DNA from: Chlorella sorokiniana
Taxonomy: Eukaryota > Chlorophyta > Trebouxiophyceae > Chlorellales > Chlorellaceae
Direction of reading: 5' to 3'
NCBI GenBank assembly: GCA_025917655.1
Contig: CP084615.1
Span: forward strand, 1,674,001-1,738,000
DNA: 64,000 nt
A program made the translations under genes and the position numbers. The notes beneath the pieces are model-generated. The model was not told the origin of the DNA and ran no database searches. It saw nothing but the letters and a program-made list of their open reading frames with translations. Within the stretch, counting starts at the first letter, position 1; each line of letters starts with the position of its first letter. Positions 53,082 through 62,724 of the stretch are shown here, one piece after another.

Positions 53082-54555
53082 ATGGCGGAGCCCGCTGACA
53101 GGCGCCCGAGCAGACTGGCCCTGACCAAGAAGACATCGGCGAAGGCCCCTGTGGACGACCATGAAATCGCAAACGGGTTGCAGCAGCTGAACCACAGCGG
53201 GTTGGGCGCATCAGTAACGCTGGCTGGCGTTGCACCTGTGCCACAGCCGGTGGCTGGTGCCAGCCCTGTAGGGCAGTCGCCAGCAGAACATGCAGTCGAC
53301 AAGCAGCAGCCAAAGCAGCAAGCAGTAGCAACCGGCGCTAAGCAGGTCCTCGGTGAGAAGACGCCAGAAGCACTCCCGGTTGTTCCTCTGCCTGCTGACT
53401 GCAGCACCCTTCAAGCAGCAGCCGGTGCTGTGCCCATGCAGGGGCCAAGCGCAGGATACCCAGTGTTTCTGATTCTGATTCAGATGACGACGTTGCGTCG
53501 TCAGATGAGGAGCCGAGCAAAGGTGTGTCAACTCTCAAGCGCTTGGGTGCGGACGCTGCCCTGTCTACTCTCAAGCGCTGTGCTGCGCTAGGTGCATGCC
53601 ATGGTGTGGTGGTGATTGCTGCTGTCCCATGCCGGTGATCCTGCAGATGGTGCGGACTCAGACTTTGAGTTGCCCACTGAGCCGTCGTCAGAGAGCGACA
53701 GCGAGCCTGAGGACGAAGCATTTGAGCCATCAGGTGGGTGCTGCAACCCTGCGGGCGGTTGTGGGTGCTCAGCTTCCATCTGGTTTCTTCATTAGGCATG
53801 GCTTACAAATGACTGGTGACCTTAGTCCCTGCAGACGAGGACAGCCCAGTGAAGGGCAAGAAGCGCTGTGCGCCTGCAGCCAAGGGCAACGCCAGCGGAA
53901 GGGCACCCCCTGCCAAGAAGCCGACAGCGGCGTCAAGGACAGGCGGTCCGGCGGGGCCGAAGACAGCGCCTGCGGCGCCTTCCGGGCATGGACGCAAGGT
54001 TGGCGCGGCTGCCGCTGGCAACCGTGCTGCAGGGAATGCAGCAGCAGCCAAAGTGATTGACAGCGACGATGATGTGAAGGAGGAGGAAGAGCCGGCAGGT
54101 CGCCATCCCGCCAAGAAGTCAAAGCCAGCGGCGGCATCCAAGCCAGCAGCAGCCGTCAAGCCCTCAGCAGCATCTAAGCCAGCAGCAGCCGTCAATCCCT
54201 CAGCAGCATCTAAGCCAGCAGCAGCCGTCAAGCCAGCGGCCTCCTCTAAGCCAACAGCGGCCTCGAAGCCAGCTGCAGCACCCAAGCTGCCTGCAGGGGT
54301 CCCCAAGCTGGCACAGCCCTTCAAATCGCCGCTGCGAGCGCCGCTGGCAACTGCTCAGGCCAACCAGCTAGGATCTGCAGCAGGGGCAGCTGTTGCAGGC
54401 GGCACGGCTGCCAAGCCTCATCAGGGGCTGCCGAAAGGCCCGGCTGGAGCCAAGCTGGGTGGCATCCGCCTCCCTGGGGCGGCCTGGCTCGCAGCAACAA
54501 GCCCATTGTGCCGCAGGTTGGTGTGCGGGTTGCAGGCCTGCGGCGCAAGAAGTGA
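53082..54555 (+). CDS. Acidic and Lys/Ala-rich protein, possible RAD51AP1-like nuclear factor
   Basis: ATG 53082 opens MAEPADRRPSRLALTKKTSA. The donor at 53352 (after QVLG) joins an exon at about 53442 reading AKRRIPSVSDSDSDDDVASS. A further acidic exon DGADSDFELPTEPSSESDSE (53648-53731) follows, then a basic exon from about 53835: SPVKGKKRCAPAAKGNASGR, VIDSDDDVKEEEEPAG and a KPAAA/KPSAA tandem region. Near the end KLGGIRLPG breaks at the G4 run 54476-54479 and resumes as GLARSNKPIVPQVGVRVAGL with RRKK and a stop at 54553-54555. Acidic SDSDDD patches, a Lys-rich middle and a short C-terminal LxxGLxR-like motif recall RAD51AP1, a RAD51 partner, but the similarity is only in layout. Confidence 0.55.
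54121..54290 (+). repeat. Coding tandem repeat, KPAAA/KPSAAS units
   Basis: Imperfect 30-base units (core GCATCTAAGCCAGCAGCAGC) encode Lys-Pro-Ala/Ser repeats like those of linker-histone tails. Confidence 0.8.
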
Positions 54556-54859
54556 TCCACTTCACAGCTGCGGCAGCAGCCGCCTGCAAGGCTGGTAATT
54601 TCCAGCTGAGTTTGGCCACATATTTTACACATGGGGGACTTTTTTTCATGCATGAACCTCTGGGGCCACACGAGCTGCCCAAGCAATGTACAGCCCAGCA
54701 ATGATCAAAAAGCAGGTTAGGTGACACAAAAGGAAGCTGGCTAACAAGAAGTGGAACAGAAGGTGGCTTACACGAAAACAAACAGAGAAGGGGGGGTTGG
54801 TACGAGGGTTTGTTCATTGATGCGCTAGTCGGGACGGCGGCCCAGCCAGGGTGGCCAGC
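54556..54859. other. Intergenic region between convergent 3' ends
   Basis: AT-richer 304 bases holding both 3' UTRs. Nothing else recognised. Confidence 0.5.
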
Positions 54860-57800
54860 TCACTTCATGGATGACGTGCGCATTGGGGGCCCGGCAGGCG
54901 GCGGCGCCGGGTCGGGTATGCGCATGGCCTGCGCCGGGGGGCAGCAAGGAGGGCAACCACTGACTGCTCGGCGGGTTGGATTTTGCCAGCTGTGATGCTC
55001 TGCTTGCCTCACCTCCAGCTTGGGGGCGATGTCCTGAAACCGCGTGTCGTGAAAGGGGTTGGGCTTGCCCTGCACAGCAGGCACATGTGTACTGATAACT
55101 ACTGCCCCCAAGTCTGGGCGTTGTGCGGTTCAGTTTGCGCTGACGGCCCACCAGGTACGGTGAGGGTGTGTGGCGCGGCGAAACTCCCTGCTCATTTGTT
55201 TGGTCAAAGTGCGGGTAGGAGTTGTGGCGGTACAGCTGCGGGGCAGAGTGACAGCAAGGGGCGCGATTCTAAAGCAGCTGTCCCTGGCAATCTTCGGGTC
55301 AGCGAGGCAAATGGCAAATGGGCGTACCTCCTCGCTCACCTCATCGCTGGACCCCTCGCCTGGCAGGGTGGCCTGAAGGGAGGCCCAATTGCCCTGAGTC
55401 GGCGCTGAAGAGGCGGCCTGGCCTTGCGCAAACGCTGGGTGCTGTGGCGGAGGCGACGGCTCTGCGGCCTGCCAAGAGCTGGGTATGCCAGGGCTGCAGG
55501 GTGCGCCTGCATGAGAAGAAGAGAAACATGTGTTATGCGCTTCCTGCTGAGGCACCATTGTGCTGACGCGCTTCACCTGAGATGGACAGGCCCTGACGCT
55601 TGTTGCTGGCAGCATCCGCAGTGGGTTGAAACACACCTCCGCTGGAGTGTGCCGCAGCTGGTGGCACCCAGGGGCCTGGCGACAGGAACGGGTTGCCGCT
55701 GTCCACGCTGCTGGCGGCCGCAGCTGCGAAGAAGGGGCCTGAGCTGCCAAAGTCCTGCAGCCACATGGGTTCAGCTCATTGCTTCTGTCAGACAGCCCAA
55801 TTCAACAGGTGCGCCCTGGGCGAGACGCGGTCCCTCAGCGCTTGCATCCTCTCCACCAACTGCTCACCGCAAACCCCTGGGCCGTGTGCGCTCCGCCGCC
55901 AGAGGCCGGGACTGCTGGAAGCAGCGGGGTCTGCAGCTTAGCTGGCGTGGCTGGCTGCAGCTGTGCAGGTGGCGCATCAAACAGGCCCAGAAGGTCGTCA
56001 ATGCTGGATGCCGTGGGCTGGGTCGTGCCGGGTGCCTGCGGCGGGGGGCGGCGGCCTGTGCGGCCCCTCCCTGAGCTTGCCACCTTGGGCAGGCGTGGGG
56101 GCAGCATGGGCGCCGCGCCCACACTGGACGAGCTCCGCTCCGGTGCCATCCCCGCCGCTGGTGCTTCCTGCGCTCTCGGACGCAGGAGGGGGGGCTGCGC
56201 GGGGGCTGGCGCAGCGGGCGAAAGGCTGGGGGTTGGCTTGGACAGCGCCGCGGCGGCTTCCACGCGGCTGCCAGCCCCGGTCCCTCTGCTGCTGACGAGT
56301 CTGCCTTGAGGGCCTTTGCCGCCGCCTCCAGCTCCAGGTTCTCCAGCATGGCCAGCTTGAGCAGGGGCAGCACGCGTGAGCCCGGCAGGCGAGCCACCTC
56401 GTTGATGGCCTCGCCCCAGCGGCTGATCGTGGCTGGCACCACGCCCGCCGGCGCAGAGCGCTTGCCGAAGCTGCAGAGGCGGGGGTCGCAACGAGGCATG
56501 CAATTGTGGGCACCCCGGCATGTTCAGCATGACGGGACGCAGGCAGGCAGGGGCCGTGGAGCGCTGCCTGCCTCCGCCCAACCTGCTTTGCCGCGACATG
56601 CGGCGCAGCTGGGACTCCCCACTGGCACGCGGCTGCCAGCCAGGATGCGCTCGTTCTCGCGCACCATGAAGCGGAACTGGGGCAGAGGGGGAGGGGGGGG
56701 AAGGCGATGGTCCACATCAACATTGGGGAGGTGGGGCTGACAGCGGTGCCAAGAGGGAGGCGGCACCCACCCACCATCAGCTTCAGCACCCGCATCTTCA
56801 GCTGCGGCCGAGCATCCCAGGCGTCACCCGTCACCTGCGCCGAGGATTGCAGCAAGGCAGTGAAGGCTGTGGCAAGCACCGAGGCCTTACAGCTTTGGCG
56901 TGCCCCAGCGGCTGGGCCCCCTTCGCTCTGCAGGTGGCAAGAGGGGGAAGGCGCTCCGCCTCACCAGGCGAGTCAGGCGGTACCGCAGCGCTTCCTGCAC
57001 CTGCATCGCCGCCTCGCTCTCCTCTCGGCCTTCAAAAGAGGCAGGAGGGTGGGACACACAGAAGGTGCTTGCTCCGCCAGGAGCACCGTGGCTGCCTGAT
57101 GCGCCTATCCCTCCCAGAAAGCTGCCCAGACCCTGCCCCACCTGCGCCCATGTGCCGTTCACAGCTCTCCTCCAAGCCACCGTACAGCGCCAGCAGCGCC
57201 TCCACCTCGGGCGAGTCGGCGCCCGGGCACTGCGGGCGGGCACGCCACATCAGCGGCGCCAGCTGTCAACGTACCACGCGCGACTGAACTCCTTGAATCT
57301 TCATGCAGCTGCTTGCCATGCCTGCAACGCGGCCAGGCTCACCCGTGGAACACAAAGTGGTCGATGGCGTTGCGGATGGCCTTGAACGGCGCCTTCGTGT
57401 CCTCAGAATCCCTGGAGGCGGCGCCTCGCAGACGGGCCATCAAAACTGCGCGACAGGTAGGGAGAGGCAGCAAGCCTGCAGCGTTCCGGCAGCCCTGATG
57501 CTTGCAGAGTAGCGTGAGCAGGGCCAGCAGGTGAGCGCCAGGACTTGTGGCTGGTGTGCCTCGTCACCCCGCACCGTACAGTTCCTCCGCCGCTGCCTCG
57601 CGATTCTCCAGGGCATCGCCGCTGAACTGGCGGCCAAGGTACTTCTGAAGCACCAACTGGCTGTACTGGGCCACTGCCAGGGAGGCCCCGCCCTGCAGGC
57701 ACCCAAGATGTAAGAGCCAACGTGACCCAGTTGCCGGGAGCTCTCGCAGCGGTAGATGGGCAGACACCCCCACCAGCCTGGACAAGTTGCAGCGGCCGCC

Positions 57801-57896
57801 CGGCTGTCGCGCAGCATCGCTTTGGGTGGTTTTGTTTACGCTAATGCTGCAATAGCTGGGCCAGAGCAGCGCGTTGAGCATACCGCCTGGTGCCAT
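54860..57896 (-). CDS. Possible vesicle-adaptor-like protein with NPF motifs; family unknown
   Basis: ATG 57896 (MAPGGMLNALLWPSYCSIS) leads to SLAVAQYSQLVLQKYLGRQF and SGDALENREAAAEELYG (about 57660-57590). Then come DSEDTKAPFKAIRNAIDHFV (about 57400-57350), PGADSPEVEALLALYGGLEE (about 57230-57150), QVQEALRYRLTRLVR, GDAWDARPQLKMRVLKLM (56838-56780), FRFMVRENERILAGSRVPVG, ATISRWGEAINEVARLPGSR and VLPLLKLAMLENLELEAAAK (56472-56310). The second half is unstructured: IDDLLGLFDAPP (about 56000), resembling a clathrin-box motif, two NPF motifs (GNPFLSPG about 55690; KPNPFHDTRF about 55060) and LYRHNSYPHFDQTNEQGVS. A helical N-terminal domain plus NPF and clathrin-box-like motifs suggest endocytic adaptor function, but no ENTH, ANTH or VHS signature was recognised. 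Stop 54860-54862. Confidence 0.55.
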
Positions 57897-58932
57897 GACG
57901 CTATTTAGCACTCGCCTGCCCCTTGCTCGGCATTGATTTCAGCTTGAGTTCGTTCCGAGTCCGTGAAAGCCTGGGTTCGCTGTGTCGGCGCTACTTTTCC
58001 GTGGACTAGAGACCAGTCGAGGCCAATCTAGACCCTCTCTTACTTGGCAGATTACGCCAAGTGTAACGTGCTTTCATAATGGCGCCAAGCTTGGGAGCAT
58101 GGCAGCCTCACCACTTAGCTTTTCACCATCTTTCCTCCAGAATGCCGGCCACAATTTGTGGCCCCCTTTCGCCTTATAACCGCCCTAACAGCCCCCAATG
58201 CCGTGGTTGAGCGTTTTTGTCCTTGTCACATCCACAAAGGGCCGGCGTGTTGGTGCTTCGTCACAAAGGCGGCAGTGGGCGGTAAAGCGGGACGTGTTTT
58301 TCCAACTTAGTCTCTCATCTTTTGGTTCAGCCACCGCATTGATACGGCCTCGTTCAACTGATGTCTGATGAAATGATGCATCACAGCTGTCTTGAAATGA
58401 TGGTAACCCTCCAGTTGTTTGTTGCGACACAACGAACGCTGCTGTGGCCGACGTCGGCAAGATGACAAGAGCGAATCGCTGGGCTTGACTGGGACGAGGC
58501 TCCCAGGACCCTTTCACTTGATTAGATGGTCATGAGAGATCACAAGAAGCCCCAGGAGAGGTGCCAGCGCTGAAGCGCCGCCCGCGTCCCGCCGCTGCCT
58601 GCTGCTTGCCGCCGCTTCGTGCGCCGCCATTCCAATGGCCTGGTTGACCCGGGGCCTGGCCGGGCACTAGGAAGAGCCGACAGGGCTGCCATCGTACTGT
58701 TCATGCTCCGGCAGGGCCACAAAGCCCTTCCACACAGCACTGGCAGGCGCACAAGGGCGGCTCCTCTTCTCCACTACCCTAGCGGCGTTTGAGCTCCGGG
58801 GTTGTGTTCCCATCGACCTCACGCACCCTGCAGGAGTTTCGCCGCCAAACAGCAGCAGATGCGGTAGGGACATTGCGCAGCAAAGCGCTCGCCATCATCC
58901 AAGCCCCTCCCGCGGCTCACCGCGTAAGCGTG
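57897..58932. other. Gene-free interval, lower GC
   Basis: About 1 kb between divergent genes; 57900-58540 is visibly less GC-rich than the window average. A 110-codon open frame on - (58185-58517) is the only sizeable one and has no recognised motif. Both promoters should lie here. Confidence 0.4.
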
Positions 58933-61900
58933 ATGAACAGCGAAGGGCTAGAGCAGCTCTGTGCGGTTGCCTGCGAATCAGGTGAGCGGCGGCAGCCGCT
59001 TCTGAGTGGGTGGGCGGGCGCAGGTGGATGGCGGCAGAGATGTGGTCGGCACCGTTTAAGTTGTTGCCTGTGGTTGACTGCTGGGAGGCGCCGTGCCTGC
59101 ATGCTGGGCTCTGGGCAGCAACCAAAGTTATCTCAATCGATTATCTCAGTTGGTTGCTGTGCGGTCTTCGGTGACAGGATGGGTTTGAGGCCACCCGGCC
59201 ACCCGCATCTTTTGCTGCTCCTGCACCTCCCTTGCCTGCGTTGCGGACAGGCCAGCCACGACCGCTCTTGACCGTCACCATTGCGCCCACGCTTGGCCGC
59301 TGCAGGAGCGGGCGTGCCAGGCGATGAAGCCGCGGGGCCGGCTTCTGCGGCGGGCGCCGCGGCGCGGGGCGGGTGGCGGCGCTGCCGCCGAGATCCGCGT
59401 GCTGGAGGTGGATGCGTTCGCCTCTGTGCAGGACCTGATCCACGCCGCCATACTGGCCAACAAGGGCGCCGCCTCCCTCAAGGAGGTGAGCGGCGGCGCG
59501 AGGCCTGGCGGCGCATGCTCTCTGCTGGCGCGTCGGCGGGCCGCCGCTGCTGGCGGGGGGGGCGTCCCCCACCCTGTGCCCCCCCCCAACTCAGATCTAT
59601 GCGGTGTGCCAGACCAACGGCCGCATCGCGTACAAGCGCGCCGGCGGCTCCCGCCTCATCACCGCCAACGACCACTGGAAGTCCCAGATACGGCACGCCC
59701 TCTACACCGGGGCCGCTTCCAGAGGTGAGGGCTCGTGCCTGCGTTTGCGTGTGCCGGGTGTGCAAGGCCGGCTGGCTGGCTGGCTGGCTGGCTGCTGCGA
59801 GTATCTCGCGCCGGCAGGCAGGTTGGCTGCGCCTTCTCGGTGATGAAGCCTCGTGTGTGGGGCACCTCATGGGGCGGTCCCGCCTCTGGTACTGCGTCGC
59901 TTGCCGCCCTGGAACGCTGACCCCCATCCCCTGCCTCTTCGCCCCTTTGCCAGGGTGGCCGCCAACCAGGATTTATGGCAGCTGGCTGAGGGGCAGCCCG
60001 GCGGCACCCCCAGCTGGTCAAGGTGCTGGTGCGAGCTGACGAGGCGGGGCCCGGCGGCCGCGGCATCTGCGCCGCCGTCGCCTTCCCGCCAGCGCCGGCG
60101 GGCGCGTGGAGCGAGACGTGACGGCGGTGGCTGCGGCCACCCCGCGGGGGCGGGCCGCTGGCACCAAGCGCCCCAGGTGTGGCGTGCAGGCTGGCCGCCT
60201 CCCAACATGCGAGCAGGCGGCAGGAGCCGCGACAGGGGCAAGGCTGGAGGCGCTACCCTCGCCTGCCCGCCGCGGGAGTGTGGCGCTGACGCCGCCTGCC
60301 TCCCCCGCCTGCTTCCGGTGCAGGGCGTCGCGCAAGCGCAGCAGCAGCGAGGTGGAGGAGGGGGAGAGGAGGAGGAGGAGGGGGAGGAGCAGTACCGCCC
60401 GCCTCCCCGCCAGCGCCAGCGCACCCCGCGCAAGCCCTCCCCCTGCAGCAGGCTGCGCCGCCGTCGACCTCGCGGCGGCGCCGCCAGCCGCCGCCCCTGC
60501 GTGGGCCGAAGGCAGCGGCGAGGTGGATGACGAGGCGGCGGCGCGCCGCCGGCGGCGTGCGCCCCACCCCCGCGCTGCAGACGCCGCCGGCGCGCCGCCT
60601 GCTGCCCACGCTGCTGCCCGCGCGTGGGTGGAGGGGGCGGGCGCCTCGCTGTCCCCCAGGCTGGAGGTGAGGCTGTGTGGGGCTGGGGCACAGCGGCTGC
60701 GGAGGGCCGCCGCTGCTGCTGGCAGGCCATCAAGGCCCTGCACAGGCAGCCGTGCGCCCTTCCACCCCACCCTGTCCAGCCGGCCGCCCTCCCCCCCCCC
60801 CTCCCCCTCCACGCCCGCTTGCAGACTCGGCCAGCGCCCCGTCCTTTGGCCCGTTGGCAGCCAGCGAGCAGCAGCAGCAGCGGCAGCAGGGCGCGGGGCG
60901 GGGGCGGTACCGCCGCGCCGCCCCCAGCACCCTGCTCACCTCGCCCTCCCCCACGAAACCCGGGCCGCGGCCGCAGCGCAGCCACGCCCGCGGCCGCCAC
61001 GCCCTCCCCGCGGTCGCACGTGCCGCCGCCGCCCCGCTCAGCGCCGGCTCCAACGACCCCTCCAACCTGCGCTGGGGCTCCACCGGCCTGCGCTCCTCCA
61101 TCATCCTGCCCGCCGACAGCCTGCAGCAGGGCCACAGCTCGCTGTCGGCCGGGCGCACGCCGCTGGCCGGCCGGCTGGGCCGCGTGCACACCCGCGGCCG
61201 CGCCGCCTCTGCCGAGGCCGAGTCGCCCGCCGCCTGCCACGGCGGGCTGGGGGAGGGGGCCAGGGCGGCGGCTGCCCCAGGGGCGACAAGCGCTGCCGGG
61301 TGAGCCTGCGGTGGTGGTGTGGTGTGGTGTGGGGGTTGTGTGTAGGAGGGAGGGGGGAGAGGGGAAAGGGAGGGCAGGGTAGGCCCTAGGCATGCTTTGT
61401 CTCAGCAAACTTGGGTCCTTCTGGACGGCTTCCAGCCCCCAATGCAGCATCACAGCCCCGCCTGCCCCGCCCCCACCGCCCCCTCCTGCCACCACCCTGC
61501 CGCCCTGTGCAGGTGATGCAGATGCCGCCGCCCCTCATGCTGACGCCCATGCGCCCGACAGCTACGCGGCTGCGGTGTCGGCTGCGGCGGCTGCAGCCGC
61601 GGCCGCGTCCCCCTGCCAATGGGCCACTGGGAGGCGGCGATGAAGCGGTACCATGAGCAGGCTGAGGCCGCCCTGGCGCAGCATCAGCAGCATCTGGCGG
61701 GCGGCGAGGGGCAGGGCGCGGCCGCGGAGGGCAGCGCTGCCGGGCGCTGCGGCAGCGGAGGCGGCACGGCCACCCCACCCCGCTGCAGCAGCAGCAGCAG
61801 CAGATGATGGCAGCGGCCGCCGCCTGGGCACCGCTCATGTTCAGCCCGGCTGCCGCGGCCGCGGCTGTGGCGGCGGCGGGGCTGCCCTTTGGGCCCGCGC

Positions 61901-62177
61901 CCTTCATACCGCCCCACCCAGCCGCCGCAGCCATGATGCTGCCCTTCATGCAGCAGCAGCAGGCAGCGCTGCCCGGCGTCGGCATGCAGCGCTATGCAGC
62001 ACCAGATGCAGGCGGCAATGGCGGCACAGGCGGCGGTTTCGCCACATGCCGCACCCCCGCCCCTGCAAGCACTTCAGCGGGCTCGCCCTCCCGGCTGTCA
62101 AGCCCGTCACCCCGGCCAGCGACGCAGGCGCGGCCGCGATTTCATCTGAAGACAAGCCAGCGGCTTTGGCGCACTAG
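58933..62177 (+). CDS. Winged-helix-like putative DNA-binding regulator with low-complexity tails
   Basis: Exon 1 from ATG 58933 (MNSEGLEQLCAVACES) ends at a GTGAGC donor (58982). The next exon (from 59307) leads to the globular domain: VDAFASVQDLIHAAILANKG, ASLKE, then, after an intron, IYAVCQTNGRIAYKRAGG and SRLITANDHWKSQIRHALYT (59595-59705). This helix-helix-wing pattern (ASLKEIYxxC...NDHWKSQIRHAL) looks like a winged-helix domain that assesses or binds DNA, as in HARE-HTH or H15-like folds. The rest is low-complexity: acidic GERRRRRG-like and Ala/Arg-rich parts, a Ser/Arg region with STGLRSSIILPADSLQQG (about 61080), and a Gln/Ala/Met-rich region. The proposed end FSGLALPAVKPVTPASDAGA to PAALAH stops at 62175-62177. 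Several frame changes in repeats make the 3' half provisional. Confidence 0.5.
59769..59794. repeat. (GGCT)n microsatellite in an intron
   Basis: About six GGCT units in the intron after the winged-helix exons. Confidence 0.85.
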
Positions 62178-62724
62178 CCACGGCTGCTTGCGCAGCTGGA
62201 TGGTGCGCTTGTTTTTGTTCAAGACCCACTCTCGGCCGGTGGGCTGTGCCTCGGGCCTTGGCGCAACTTTGAGGCTTTCATGCGGATGGCTCTACAATAG
62301 ATATGGCTGACCCTCCGCGCTGCATGCATGCCAAGGCATGCGCGCAAACCTCCTTGCCATGCATATTTTGGCGCTGCCTTAGCAACCCCTGCCCTTTCTT
62401 GCCTAACCAACTGACTCTAAGCACCCGGCTGTAGGCCCGTCTTGCCATTTGAACTGCTTGCCTATCTCCGATCCCGGCCCGTCGTCCCTTTGCTGCCCCT
62501 TTTGCCACCTCTGTAAGGCCCCGCCAAGCCTGGAAATGTTTACATGAGCCACGCAGGGAGATGAGAGCAGGGGAACAGCGAGAGGCACGGGTGCAAGTGC
62601 CAGCAGAAAGCAAGAGGTGCAGAAGAAGGCGGCTTGGGAGGCCTGTGCGCGGCGGTATGTTTGGCGGATGGCCGCCCCGCGCTGCGCGCCCACCGCTACG
62701 CACGGCTGCGCCCAGCGCGGCCGC
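62178..62724. other. Intergenic region between convergent 3' ends
   Basis: 3' UTRs of the winged-helix gene (+) and the reticulon-like gene (-). Less GC-rich; no coding signal seen. Confidence 0.5.

Noticed and set aside
58185-58517. A 110-residue gene on the - strand
   Set aside because: No motif, no splice context and no neighbour support; left as unexplained intergenic sequence.
59867-61495. A 542-codon open frame on the - strand
   Set aside because: Low-complexity Gly/Pro/Arg translation opposite the Ala/Arg-rich tail of the winged-helix gene; no motif and no splice logic.
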